A DNA stretch of 64,000 nucleotides from Acuticoccus sp. MNP-M23 (GTDB lineage: Bacteria; Pseudomonadota; Alphaproteobacteria; Rhizobiales; Amorphaceae). This document shows positions 16,454-24,724 of this stretch, one piece after another (positions within the stretch are counted from its first letter, which is position 1; the number at the start of each line of letters is the position of its first letter). A model generated the notes under the pieces. That model saw only the letters and a list, made by a program, of their open reading frames with translations. It had not been told where the DNA came from and did no database searches. The position numbers and the translations under genes were made by a program. The stretch is taken from NCBI RefSeq assembly GCF_031195445.1, contig NZ_CP133480.1, positions 2,410,501 to 2,474,500 on the forward strand, read 5' to 3'.

Positions 16454-17410
16454 TTACGTGGCAGCCTTGCGGCCGCGGCTGTAGATCAGCAGCATCAGGA
16501 TGATGACCGCGCCGTAGATGATCTGCCGGTAGGCTTCTTCCATCTGCATGATCGACAGCATCGACTGCAGAAGCACGATCAGGATAACACCCACGACAGT
16601 GCCGGAAAAGCGCCCGCTGCCGCCAAGGATGTTGGTGCCGCCGAGCACCACGGCCGCAATGGACGGCAGGAGATACTGGTCGCCCATCGCCTGGAAGGCG
16701 CGGGCCGAGTAGCCGGCGAGCGACAGCCCGGCTATGGCCGCGCAAAGCGAGCACATCATGAACGATGCGATGATGACGAGCCGCGTGCGCACGCCCGACA
16801 GGTAGGCCGCAGCCTCCTGGTTGCCGATGGCGTACATGTAGCGGCCCAGCGGCGTGCGGTTGAGCATGTAGACCAGCGCGGCCGACATCAGCGCCCACAC
16901 CACCACCGAATGCGGGATCTCGAACGTGCGGTCGCGGCCGAGGAACAGCATCAGGTCGGTCGCGGCGGATTGGGGGGCGTGGCCGCCGGTCAGCATCACC
17001 ATGCAGCCCAGCAGGACCGTGTTGACGCCGAGCGTAAAGATCATCGACGGGACACGCAGCACCGCAACACCGATGCCGTTGACGAGGCCGACGGTGAGGC
17101 CGACGCCAAGGCCGACGAGGTTGCCCTCCATCCCGCCGATGGCGGAGGCGACCATGGCGCTGGTGGTCAGCGTCCACGGGACCGAAAGGTCGATGTGGCC
17201 AAGGAGGATGACCATCATCATGCCGGCCGCGGTCATCCCGAGGAAGGCGCCGAAGTGGAGCTGCTGCATCAGGTAGTTCGGCGAGATGAAGGTCGCCGTG
17301 CCCTGTGTCGCGATGGTGTAGGCCGTTCCCGCCGCCAGGATGATGACGATGAAAACGAGGCCGATCAGGATGGGTTTGTCGATACGAAGGCTCATCGCGG
17401 GGGCGCTCAT
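16454..17410 (-). CDS. CUT2 (ribose-type) ABC importer permease 2
   Basis: 318-residue inner-membrane permease of the BPD_transp_2 (RbsC/branched-chain) superfamily, with eight to ten hydrophobic helices. Family signs are GHIDLSVPWTLTTSAMVAS near residue 70, GLTVGLVNGIGVAVLRVPSMIFTLG near residue 103, RTPLGRYMYAIGNQEAAAYLSGV near residue 185 and a glycine-rich VVLGGTNILGGSGRFSGTVVGV near residue 255. It overlaps the other permease by 4 bases. Last gene of the four-gene importer operon read leftward from 21.2 kb. Confidence 0.93.
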   Translation of the reverse strand: MSAPAMSLRIDKPILIGLVFIVIILAAGTAYTIATQGTATFISPNYLMQQLHFGAFLGMTAAGMMMVILLGHIDLSVPWTLTTSAMVASAIGGMEGNLVGLGVGLTVGLVNGIGVAVLRVPSMIFTLGVNTVLLGCMVMLTGGHAPQSAATDLMLFLGRDRTFEIPHSVVVWALMSAALVYMLNRTPLGRYMYAIGNQEAAAYLSGVRTRLVIIASFMMCSLCAAIAGLSLAGYSARAFQAMGDQYLLPSIAAVVLGGTNILGGSGRFSGTVVGVILIVLLQSMLSIMQMEEAYRQIIYGAVIILMLLIYSRGRKAAT

Positions 17411-18453
17411 GAGAAGAGGGACAGGCGGTTCTTCACCCGGAACACGCGGGCGGCGCCAAGGCTGACGGCGACGAGGAGGATCAGCCCCTCAAAGAACGGT
17501 TGCAGGAGCGGGCTTGCGACGAAGCCGAGGGGCGCGCTTTCCGGCACCACGCGGAAGATGAACGAGATCGACCGCAGCACCAGAGCGCCGAAGATCGTGC
17601 CGATCACCCCGCCCGTGCCGCCATAGAGCGACGTGCCGCCGATGACGACGGTGGCGATGGAGCGCAGCGTGTATTCGGCGGCCTGCGGCGCGTCGGCGTT
17701 GCCCGAGCCCATCTGCATGGTGAGGTAGATGCCCGCGCACCCGGCAAAGAAGCCGGCGAGCGTGAAGGCGGCAATCTTGGAGCGGTCCATCCGGACGCCG
17801 GACATGTAGGCGGCGTGGGGGTTGGAGCCGATGGCATAGGCGCCGCGCCCGGTGACGGAACGCTTGTAGGGGATCCACACGCAGACCACGATCAGGATCA
17901 GGTAGATCGGCTGCAGCGGGATCTGGCCGAAGAAGCCGAGGTCCTCCCACCAGCCGTAGGTGAGGCCGAGCTCGTTGATGTCGTTGGTGAACGCCCAGGC
18001 GAAGTCGCCGTCGATGGAGCCGCCGGGGGAGGGGCGCAGGAGGAGCGCCAGGCCGAGGAAGATGGCGCCGGTGGCCAGCGTCGCGATTATCGGCTGGATC
18101 CGGCCATAGACGATGATGCAGCCGTTCATGAAGCCGCAGAAGGTGCCAAGCGCCATGCAGGCGACGATGCCGGCCACGATGGAGCCGCCGGTGCCGGCCA
18201 TCACGATGGAGCCGAAGCAGTTGGTCAGCGTCATCAGCGGGCCGACGGAGAGGTCGAGGCCGCCGACGATGACCGCCATGGTCTGCGCCATGCCGACAAG
18301 GATCAGCGCCAGCGTCTCGTTGCCGTTCTGCAGGACGACGTTCATGCCCCAGTTGGGGTATTGCGAGACGTAGAACGCGTAGAGCACGGCAAACATGGCG
18401 ATGGCGAGAAGGACGCCAAGGTTCTGGCTGAGGAAGATACGGAGCGATTTCAC
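17407..18453 (-). CDS. CUT2 (ribose-type) ABC importer permease 1
   Basis: 348-residue inner-membrane permease of the RbsC type: QTMAVIVGGLDLSVGPLMTL near residue 60, CGFMNGCIIVYGRIQPIIATL near residue 103, YAIGSNPHAAYMSGVRMDRSK near residue 208, and the glycine-rich VIGGTSLYGGTGGVIGT near residue 270. A loop between the central helices (about residues 135-165) is longer than in E. coli RbsC. Two different permeases rather than one homodimer-forming RbsC suggests a heterodimeric channel, as in several CUT2-like systems for unusual ligands. It overlaps its neighbours on both sides by 4 bases. Confidence 0.93.
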   Translation of the reverse strand: MKSLRIFLSQNLGVLLAIAMFAVLYAFYVSQYPNWGMNVVLQNGNETLALILVGMAQTMAVIVGGLDLSVGPLMTLTNCFGSIVMAGTGGSIVAGIVACMALGTFCGFMNGCIIVYGRIQPIIATLATGAIFLGLALLLRPSPGGSIDGDFAWAFTNDINELGLTYGWWEDLGFFGQIPLQPIYLILIVVCVWIPYKRSVTGRGAYAIGSNPHAAYMSGVRMDRSKIAAFTLAGFFAGCAGIYLTMQMGSGNADAPQAAEYTLRSIATVVIGGTSLYGGTGGVIGTIFGALVLRSISFIFRVVPESAPLGFVASPLLQPFFEGLILLVAVSLGAARVFRVKNRLSLFS

Positions 18454-20006
18454 AGTGCGGCCCCCGCCTTGGCACGCTCATCCGTGAGGTTCAGCGAACT
18501 GGAAATAATGTTGGTCTCGGTGAGGCTCTCGCCGGAGAGTTCGCGCACGATGGTCCCGTCATAAAGGATGAGCACGCGGTCGCAGCAGCCGATCAGCTCG
18601 TCATAGTCGGTGGTGTAGAAGAGGATCGACGCGCCGTCCTCGGCAAGGCCGCGCAGGAGGGCGTAGATTTCCTGCTTGGTGCCGACGTCGATGCCGCGTG
18701 TCGGATCGTTGAGGAGGATGATGCGGGCGCCGGTGAGGAGCCACTTGGCGATCACCACCTTCTGCTGGTTGCCGCCGGACAGGTTGGCGACTTCCTGGTC
18801 GAGGTCGCCGGCCTTGATCTGCATCCGGGCGACCATCTCCTTGATCTTCTCCGCCTCGGCCGACCTGTCGATGACGAGGCCCTTGGTGAGCCAGGGCATT
18901 GCCGCGATGGTGATGTTTTCCGCAACGCTCATGGGCAGCATCAGCCCTTCGGTCTTGCGGTCTTCCGGGATCAGCGCCATGGCGTGCTCGGGCTGCTTGG
19001 CGGCGGCCGGGCTGTCGAGCTTCACGGCCTTGCCGTTGATCTTCATCGTGCCGCCAACGCCGCGCAGGACGCCGAAGAGGGCGAGCAGAAGCTCGCGCTG
19101 GCCCTGGCCGTCCAGCCCGCCGACGCCGACGATCTCGCCCTTGCCAACCGAGAGGGACAAATCGTTGAGCATCGGCGCCCAGGTGAGGTTTTCCACCTCC
19201 AGCGCGGGTTCCGGCGGTGCGGTCCAGACGGGCTTTTTCGGGAAGACGTTGGACCAGTCGCGGCCGATCATCAGCTGCACGATGTCTTCGTGGCTGTGGG
19301 CGCCCGAGGCGAACGTCTCGATGTGCTGGCCGTTGCGGAAGACCGAGCAGGTGTCGGCCAGCTCCTCGATCTCGTGCATCCGGTGGGAGATGTAGAGGAG
19401 GCTGAGGCCTTCATCGCGCAGGGCGTGAAGGATGCCGTAGACCTTCTCGACGTCGCTGCCGGTGAGGGCGGAGGTCGCCTCATCCAGAATGAGGAGCTGC
19501 GGATTGCGGCCGAGCGCCTTGGCGATCTCCACCATCTGGCGGCGCGACAAAGGCAGGTTCTTCACCCGCTCGCGCGGGTCGATGTCCTCGCAGCCGACAC
19601 GGGCAAGCAGCGCCTCGGCGCGGCGGAACTGGGCGCGCCCGTCGATCAGGCCGAGCTTAGTGCGGGGCGGGTCGGTGATGGAGATGTTGTCGGCCACCGA
19701 AAGGTCCGGCATCAGCGACAGTTCCTGGAAGATGCAGACCACGCCCGAGGCGTTGGCTTCCAGCGGCGTCTTGAATTCGACCGGCTTGCCGTCCAGCGCC
19801 ATGGTGCCCGTGGTAGGGGCAACGACACCGGAGACGATCTTGATCAGCGTCGACTTGCCGGCGCCGTTTTCGCCGAGCACGGCATGGATCGAGCCGCGCT
19901 TTGCGGAAAAGTCCACATCGCTCAGCGCCTGCACGCCGCCATAATTCTTGGAGATGCCGCGCATTTCCAGATAGGCGGCATTTGCCGCCGTCGCACCCTC
20001 GGGCAT
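18450..20006 (-). CDS. CUT2 importer ATP-binding protein with two ATPase domains (RbsA/MglA type)
   Basis: 518 residues with fused nucleotide-binding domains. The first domain has Walker A GENGAGKST near residue 44 and signature LPLSRRQMVEIAKAL near residue 150. The second begins at about residue 270; its Walker A is replaced by GGLDGQGQREL, as is normal for RbsA-type proteins, and its signature LSGGNQQKVVIAKWL is intact. Walker B segments LLILDEATSALT and IILLNDPTRGID are present. It stands between the binding protein (91-base gap) and the permeases (4-base overlap). Confidence 0.94.
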   Translation of the reverse strand: MPEGATAANAAYLEMRGISKNYGGVQALSDVDFSAKRGSIHAVLGENGAGKSTLIKIVSGVVAPTTGTMALDGKPVEFKTPLEANASGVVCIFQELSLMPDLSVADNISITDPPRTKLGLIDGRAQFRRAEALLARVGCEDIDPRERVKNLPLSRRQMVEIAKALGRNPQLLILDEATSALTGSDVEKVYGILHALRDEGLSLLYISHRMHEIEELADTCSVFRNGQHIETFASGAHSHEDIVQLMIGRDWSNVFPKKPVWTAPPEPALEVENLTWAPMLNDLSLSVGKGEIVGVGGLDGQGQRELLLALFGVLRGVGGTMKINGKAVKLDSPAAAKQPEHAMALIPEDRKTEGLMLPMSVAENITIAAMPWLTKGLVIDRSAEAEKIKEMVARMQIKAGDLDQEVANLSGGNQQKVVIAKWLLTGARIILLNDPTRGIDVGTKQEIYALLRGLAEDGASILFYTTDYDELIGCCDRVLILYDGTIVRELSGESLTETNIISSSLNLTDERAKAGAAL

Positions 20007-20065
20007 GAACGAACGCCTTGACGAGCTGGCCGGGGGCTGCCCGGCCTTGGGAGAAGGAAAGTGGG

Positions 20066-20088
20066 TGGCGGGGCGCGCGGCCCCGCCA
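20066..20088 (-). repeat. Intercistronic GC-rich stem-loop after the binding-protein gene
   Basis: TGGCGGGGC and GCCCCGCCA form a perfect 9-bp stem with a 5-base loop, just 3' of the binding-protein stop on the minus strand. A second stem, GGCCGGG/CCCGGCC (20028-20046), follows. No T-run follows either, so they are more likely mRNA-stabilising or attenuating hairpins that raise binding-protein yield over the ATPase, a common arrangement in ABC operons, than full terminators. Confidence 0.6.
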
Positions 20089-20097
20089 GGTCGGCTC

Positions 20098-21219
20098 TTA
20101 CTGCGAGTTTTCTTCGGACTCGGCCATGATTTCGCGTGCCGTGATGGTCACGTTGCACGGCGGGAACTCGTTCGGCGTGAAGAAGTCGTCCGGCAGGTCG
20201 GCCCAGAAGTTCACGCCGTCCTCGACCTCATCGAAGGTGACCCGCGGGATTGGCACGGAGATCAGCTGCGGCAGCGCGTTGCCCTGGAGGGCTTCCAGCG
20301 CCGCCTTCATGGCGATGGCGACAAGACCGGGGGACTGGCCGTAGGACAGAGCCTCGAGCCCGTTGTCGCGGTGCTCGGCGATCTGCTTGCGGAAGCCGTT
20401 TTCGGCTTCGCCCGCCATCGGCACGAACGGATGGCCCGCGTCGATCATCGCCTGCACGGTGCCGTTGGTGCCGCCCTGGGAGAACACGCCGTCGAACTGG
20501 CCATGAACGGCGATGGCGTCTGCCGTCACCTTCTGGCTGTCGCCCGGTGCCCAGTTTCCGACCACTTCGATGATTTCGTAATCACCGGCGGCCTTCATGG
20601 CTTCCTGGAAGGCTTCGTGCCGGTCACGGTCGACCGAGTTGCCGGGCAGGCCGCGCACTTCGAGGATCTTGCCGGAGGTGCCGACCTTTTCGATCAGCCA
20701 GTCGGCGGCGAGCTTGCCGATGCCGGCCTGGTCTTCGTTGACCATCATCACCTTGTCGGTGTCGAGGATGTTGTCGAACGGCACCAGCACAACGTCGGAC
20801 CGGTCGGCCATGCGGACCACCCGGTCGAACCCGGTGGGAGAGACGGCGATGGTGATGATCGCGTCGTAGCCCTGGTTGATGAAGTCTTCGATGGCGCCCA
20901 GCTGTGCAGCGGCATCCGTGCCGGTGGAGATGACCTTGAGTTCGTCAATGAGCGGGGCGATCTCTTCCTGCTCGGCGAATGCCTTTGCCGTCTTGATCAT
21001 CTGAATGCGCCAGATGTTGCCGACGAACCCGTTGACGACGGCAACGCGGTAAGGCGCTTCCTTGGCGTCCCATTTGAAATACTTGGTGTCGGCCGACCAC
21101 GGGGCGAAGCACTCGGGCATGTAGCCGGGGCCTTCCACAACGTCCGGTCCGGCGAAGGCGGGGGCCGACGACAACGCGGTCGACAACGCAAGAGCTGCAA
21201 CAAGCGGCAGTGCGCGCAT
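20098..21219 (-). CDS. CUT2 importer periplasmic substrate-binding protein (Peripla_BP_4 type)
   Basis: Periplasmic binding protein of 373 residues, type 1 periplasmic fold. Start ATG 21219 is chosen for its signal peptide (MRALPLVAALALSTALSSAPAFA) and a strong GGAGGAAG ribosome binding site; a much longer frame to 21795 crosses the divergent promoter and shadows another gene. Visible elements: AVVNGFVGNIWRIQMIK, FINQGYDAIITIAVSP, VLVPFDNI, LEVRGLPGNSVDRDRHEAF (ligand-site Arg and Asp) and GVFSQGGTNGTVQAM. It is somewhat longer than RbsB because of an N-terminal extension with a lone Cys and a Trp-rich segment (PECFAPWSADTKYFKW). The ligand is unknown; the divergent amidohydrolase hints at something other than a plain sugar. 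Confidence 0.92.
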   Translation of the reverse strand: MRALPLVAALALSTALSSAPAFAGPDVVEGPGYMPECFAPWSADTKYFKWDAKEAPYRVAVVNGFVGNIWRIQMIKTAKAFAEQEEIAPLIDELKVISTGTDAAAQLGAIEDFINQGYDAIITIAVSPTGFDRVVRMADRSDVVLVPFDNILDTDKVMMVNEDQAGIGKLAADWLIEKVGTSGKILEVRGLPGNSVDRDRHEAFQEAMKAAGDYEIIEVVGNWAPGDSQKVTADAIAVHGQFDGVFSQGGTNGTVQAMIDAGHPFVPMAGEAENGFRKQIAEHRDNGLEALSYGQSPGLVAIAMKAALEALQGNALPQLISVPIPRVTFDEVEDGVNFWADLPDDFFTPNEFPPCNVTITAREIMAESEENSQ

Positions 21220-21347
21220 AGAAACTTCCTCCCAGATATGGCTCGCTGATCGCACTCTGTCGGTGCTGAGCCTTTGTTTTGCCACGCGTCGTGCGCGGGT
21301 ACTCATTTGTGAGACTTTAGCGTATCGCACACTTGCGCGAAACGGCA

Positions 21348-21371
21348 ACGACGTTTGTAACGGCGTTTGTA
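21348..21371. promoter_or_regulatory. Tandem 12-bp direct repeat in the divergent promoter region
   Basis: ACGACGTTTGTA is followed immediately by ACGGCGTTTGTA, 11 of 12 bases identical, directly before a small palindrome ACATATGT (21371-21378). The pair sits 23 bases upstream of the amidohydrolase ATG, in the 174-base space shared with the divergent CUT2 operon. Such placement fits a regulator binding site overlapping the amidohydrolase promoter, though no regulator gene adjoins. Confidence 0.5.
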
Positions 21372-21393
21372 CATATGTTTGGAGAACCGCGCG

Positions 21394-22896
21394 ATGGCCA
21401 GCCTCAAGGTGTTCACCGGGGCAACCCTTGTCACTCTCGACGCCGCCGGAAGCGTCATCGACGGCGGGGAGCTGTGGGTGGACGGCACCCGCATCGTTCA
21501 CGCAGGCGCTCCGGGCAGCTTTGCGGCGCCGGAGGGGGTCGCGGTCGAGCGGATCGACGTGCGCGATCACGTCATCATGCCGGGCTTTGCCAACTGCCAC
21601 ACCCACTCCTATGCCGCGTTGCTGAAAGGCAGCGTCGACGCCATGCCGCTCGATCTGTTCATGGTCAACGCCATTCTGGGCGCCGGTGCGCGGGACGAGC
21701 GCGCCGTCTACCTCTCCGCCAAGATCAGTGCGCTGGAGATGATGCTCACCGGCACCACAGCCTGCCTCGACCATTTCTCCCACCGCCCGCGCCACACCGC
21801 CGACGCGCTGGATGCGGTGTGCCAGGCCTACGCCGATGCCGGGGTGCGCGCCGCCGTTGCGCCGATGTTCTCCGACGTTCCGCTGCGCGAGACGCTCCCG
21901 CTCACTGCCGAAGACATGCCGGCCGAGCTGGCCGCCTCAATTCCGGGCACGAAGGCCGACCCGGACCCCTTCTTCGAGATGATGGAGGCCGGGCTTGACC
22001 GCTGGAAGGGCCATCCGCTGGTCTCGGTCATGCTGGGGGTGGACAGCCCGCAACGCTGCACCGATGCCCTGCTGGACAGAGGCGGCCGGTTCTGCGCCGA
22101 CCATGACATCGGCAACCACACGCACCTCCTCGAAGCCAAGACGCAGTGGGCAATGGCTGACGGGCGCGACAGTCGCGGCTTTGTCCGCTTTCTGGCCGAC
22201 AAGGGGCTGGCGGGGCCGAAATCCTCGTTCGCGCACTTCGTCTGGTTCACCGATGCGGACCTCGAGGCGGCGGCGGAGGCGGGCGTCAACGCGGTTCACA
22301 ATCCGGCCAGCAACCTCCTTCTGGGGTCCGGCATCCAGCCGCTCCTGCGTCTGGTGGATCGGGGCGTGAACGTCGCGTTCGGGTCCGACGGCGTCAATGT
22401 CGGGCACATGTCCATGTTCGAGAAGACGCGCCTTGCCGCGCTGCTGCCGCGGGTGGTGGAGGCAGATCCGGACAAGTGGCTGCGTGCCGGCACCGCGCTG
22501 CGCATGGCCACCGTCAACGGTGCGGCGACCCTCGGCCGCAAGGGCGAGGCGGGCACGCTGGAGGCCGGTATGCTGGCCGATTTTGCGGTGCTGGACGGGC
22601 GCACCGTGGCGCTCAGCCCCCGCGGCGATCTGCCCACGCAGCTCCTGTTCAACGAGACCGGTGCCAGTGTGCGCGATGTCTACGTGAACGGTGTGCAGGT
22701 TCTCGAAAACGGAAAGCCGACGCAGTTCGACGCCGCCGATACCCTTGGCGAAGCGCACGAGGTGGCGGCCCGGCTGGCGCGTGACAACCGGGACGCCGTT
22801 GCGCGGGTGGAGGCTTTCCGTCCCGGTCTTTCGGCCATGGCAAAGCGGATCGTTTCGGCAGACTGCGGCCCCTGCCGGATCGCGCAGCTCACATAG
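21394..22896 (+). CDS. Amidohydrolase of the TRZ/ATZ/SsnA family (aminohydrolase-like)
   Basis: 500 residues, cytosolic metal-dependent hydrolase or deaminase. Start ATG 21394 follows GGAG by 9 bases; an in-frame TTG at 21367 is less likely. Metal and active-site motifs: NCHTHSYAALLKG near residue 65, NHTHLLEAK near residue 240, AHFVWFTD near residue 280, NPASNLLLGSG near residue 300 and FGSDGVNVGHMSMFE near residue 328 (conserved Asp). This order matches the guanine/cytosine/S-adenosylhomocysteine deaminase and triazine hydrolase group. It precedes a NitT/TauT-type importer, so it probably hydrolyses an imported N-heterocycle. The exact substrate cannot be given. Confidence 0.88.
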   Translation: MASLKVFTGATLVTLDAAGSVIDGGELWVDGTRIVHAGAPGSFAAPEGVAVERIDVRDHVIMPGFANCHTHSYAALLKGSVDAMPLDLFMVNAILGAGARDERAVYLSAKISALEMMLTGTTACLDHFSHRPRHTADALDAVCQAYADAGVRAAVAPMFSDVPLRETLPLTAEDMPAELAASIPGTKADPDPFFEMMEAGLDRWKGHPLVSVMLGVDSPQRCTDALLDRGGRFCADHDIGNHTHLLEAKTQWAMADGRDSRGFVRFLADKGLAGPKSSFAHFVWFTDADLEAAAEAGVNAVHNPASNLLLGSGIQPLLRLVDRGVNVAFGSDGVNVGHMSMFEKTRLAALLPRVVEADPDKWLRAGTALRMATVNGAATLGRKGEAGTLEAGMLADFAVLDGRTVALSPRGDLPTQLLFNETGASVRDVYVNGVQVLENGKPTQFDAADTLGEAHEVAARLARDNRDAVARVEAFRPGLSAMAKRIVSADCGPCRIAQLT

Positions 22897-22980
22897 CGGT
22901 TTTTGGTGCCGCATCCCGTTCGCGTTATGTAAAAGCTGGCGTGAAATTTGCTTGCCGGTGAGGCAATCACAGGAGTTTCC

Positions 22981-23811
22981 ATGGCCCTTCAGGATGCCGG
23001 CGGCGCGGCAGACACCGCGTCGGCACAGCCATTTGTCCGCATTGACGATGTGGACCTCGTTTACGGACAGGGCGACTCCGACATCAAGGCATTGTCGGCC
23101 GCCTCCATCGACGTCGAGAAAGGCGGATTTGCGGCCGTGGTCGGCCCGTCCGGCTGCGGCAAGTCCTCCCTCATGAAGCTGACCACCGGCCTCATCCGCC
23201 CCACGCGCGGCAGCGTGACCGTGGATGGCGCGGAAGTGACGGGGCCGGTCAGCATCGCCGGCATGGCGTTCCAGAACCCCACCATGCTGCCCTGGCGCAC
23301 GACGCTCCAGAACGTCATGCTGCCGCTGGAGGTGGTGCAGCCGCACCGCAAGCGCCTGCGCGCCAACAAGGACGAATACGTGGCCCGCGCCGAAGGGCTG
23401 CTGGAGGCGGTTGGCCTTGGCGGTTTCGGCGCCCGCTCGCCGTGGGAGCTGTCGGGCGGAATGCAGCAGCGTGCCTCGCTCTGCCGGGCGCTGATCCACG
23501 AGCCCGAGCTTCTGATGCTGGACGAGCCGTTCGGCGCGCTGGACGCCTTTACCCGCGAAGAGCTCTGGGCCGTCCTGCAGAAGCTCTGGATGGAGCGGCG
23601 CTTCACGGTGATCCTGGTGACCCATGACCTGCGCGAAGCGGTCTACCTTGCCGACACCATCCACATCATGAGTGCGCGGCCGGGCCGCGTGGTCGCCAAG
23701 CAGAAGGTGCCGCTGGCGTTCCCGCGCACCCTGGAAGACACGTTCAAGCCGGAGTTCGTCGACATCGTGCACGACCTGAGGGACCACATCAGCCGCGAGC
23801 GCCAGGTATGA
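22981..23811 (+). CDS. NitT/TauT-family ABC importer ATP-binding protein (ThiZ/SsuB-like)
   Basis: 276-residue ATPase. Start ATG 22981 has AGGAG 6 bases upstream. Walker A GPSGCGKS near residue 57, AFQNPTMLPWRTTLQNV (typical Q-loop of SsuB/TauB/ThiZ), signature LSGGMQQRASLCRAL, Walker B LMLDEPFGALD and the H-loop VTHDLREA are intact. The gene overlaps the permease by 4 bases. The matching binding protein is encoded just beyond the permease on the opposite strand. The trio resembles importers of thiamin-pyrimidine precursors, nitrate, taurine or sulfonates. Confidence 0.93.
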   Translation: MALQDAGGAADTASAQPFVRIDDVDLVYGQGDSDIKALSAASIDVEKGGFAAVVGPSGCGKSSLMKLTTGLIRPTRGSVTVDGAEVTGPVSIAGMAFQNPTMLPWRTTLQNVMLPLEVVQPHRKRLRANKDEYVARAEGLLEAVGLGGFGARSPWELSGGMQQRASLCRALIHEPELLMLDEPFGALDAFTREELWAVLQKLWMERRFTVILVTHDLREAVYLADTIHIMSARPGRVVAKQKVPLAFPRTLEDTFKPEFVDIVHDLRDHISRERQV

Positions 23812-24644
23812 GCGAGGCCGTGGAGACCATCGCCACCGAAGAGACCAAGCTCAACCGCAAGGCCTGGCGCCTTGGCGATGTTGCCGCGCCGTGGATCATC
23901 GGCATCGGAACGCTCATCGTCTGGGAGGCCTCGTGCCTCATCTTCGACATCAAGAAGTTCATCCTGCCGGCGCCGACCGACATTGCGGCCAGCCTGTGGG
24001 AATGGCACGCGGTGATCTTCACCCATGCCTTGCAGACCCTTTACACAACGGTCCTCGGCTTTGCGCTGGCGGTGGTCGGCGGGCTGGTTCTCGGCGTTGC
24101 CGTCGGCTACTCGCGCCTTTTGTACAAGGCGCTTTATCCGATCCTCATCGGCTTCAACTCGGTGCCCAAGGTGGCGATCGTGCCGGTGCTGGTCATCTGG
24201 TTCGGCATCGGCACCGTGCCGGCCGTCATCACCGCGTTCATGCTGTCCTTCTTCCCAATTGTGGTGAACGTGGCAGCCGGCCTTGCAACGGTGGAGCCGG
24301 AGCTTGAGGACGTTCTGCGCTCTCTCGGCGCGTCGAGGCGGGACATGTTCTTCAAGGTCGGCCTGCCGCGTTCGATGCCCTATTTCTTCGCATCGCTGAA
24401 GATCGCCATCACGCTGGCACTGGTGGGCTCGGTGATTTCCGAAACCATCGCGTCCAATTCCGGCATCGGCTACCTGATGCTCAACGCCTCCTCCCGGTTC
24501 GACGTGCCGCTGGTGTTCGCCGGGCTTGTGGTTGTGGCGGCCATGGGCGTTGCCATCTATGCCGCATTCGCCGCTTTCGAGGCGCGGGTGACGGGCTGGG
24601 CCACCCGCGGCCAGGCGCTGCGGTTCGATGCAGGCGGCGGCTGA
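23808..24644 (+). CDS. NitT/TauT-family ABC importer permease (ThiX/SsuC-like)
   Basis: 278-residue inner-membrane permease with a BPD_transp_1 domain. The first membrane helix is at about residues 30-48; the EAA loop reads EDVLRSLGASRRDMFFKVGLP near residue 166, the exact style of SsuC/ThiX permeases, followed by SVISETIASNSGIGYLM. It overlaps the ATPase by 4 bases and converges with the binding-protein gene, with a bidirectional terminator between them. Confidence 0.93.
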   Translation: MSEAVETIATEETKLNRKAWRLGDVAAPWIIGIGTLIVWEASCLIFDIKKFILPAPTDIAASLWEWHAVIFTHALQTLYTTVLGFALAVVGGLVLGVAVGYSRLLYKALYPILIGFNSVPKVAIVPVLVIWFGIGTVPAVITAFMLSFFPIVVNVAAGLATVEPELEDVLRSLGASRRDMFFKVGLPRSMPYFFASLKIAITLALVGSVISETIASNSGIGYLMLNASSRFDVPLVFAGLVVVAAMGVAIYAAFAAFEARVTGWATRGQALRFDAGGG

Positions 24645-24671
24645 GCCAAACCACCCCGGGCCGCCAACAAA

Positions 24672-24707
24672 AAAGCCGCCGGCATCACTGCCGGCGGCTT
24701 TCTTTTT
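24672..24707. terminator. Bidirectional rho-independent terminator
   Basis: AAAGCCGCCGGC and GCCGGCGGCTTT pair perfectly over 12 bp around a 6-base loop, followed by TCTTTTTC on the plus strand and a run of A (giving T on the minus strand) before the stem. It lies between the convergent permease and binding-protein genes and can serve both. Confidence 0.92.
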
Positions 24708-24724
24708 CTGCGGGGGTCTCCGCC

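Noticed and set aside
20098-21795. Extended form of the CUT2 binding protein reaching 21795
   Set aside because: The extension passes through the divergent promoter and over the amidohydrolase start; the signal peptide and ribosome binding site at 21219 set the real start.
21937-23787. 616-codon minus-strand open frame
   Set aside because: Lies opposite the amidohydrolase and ATPase genes; no recognisable domain.
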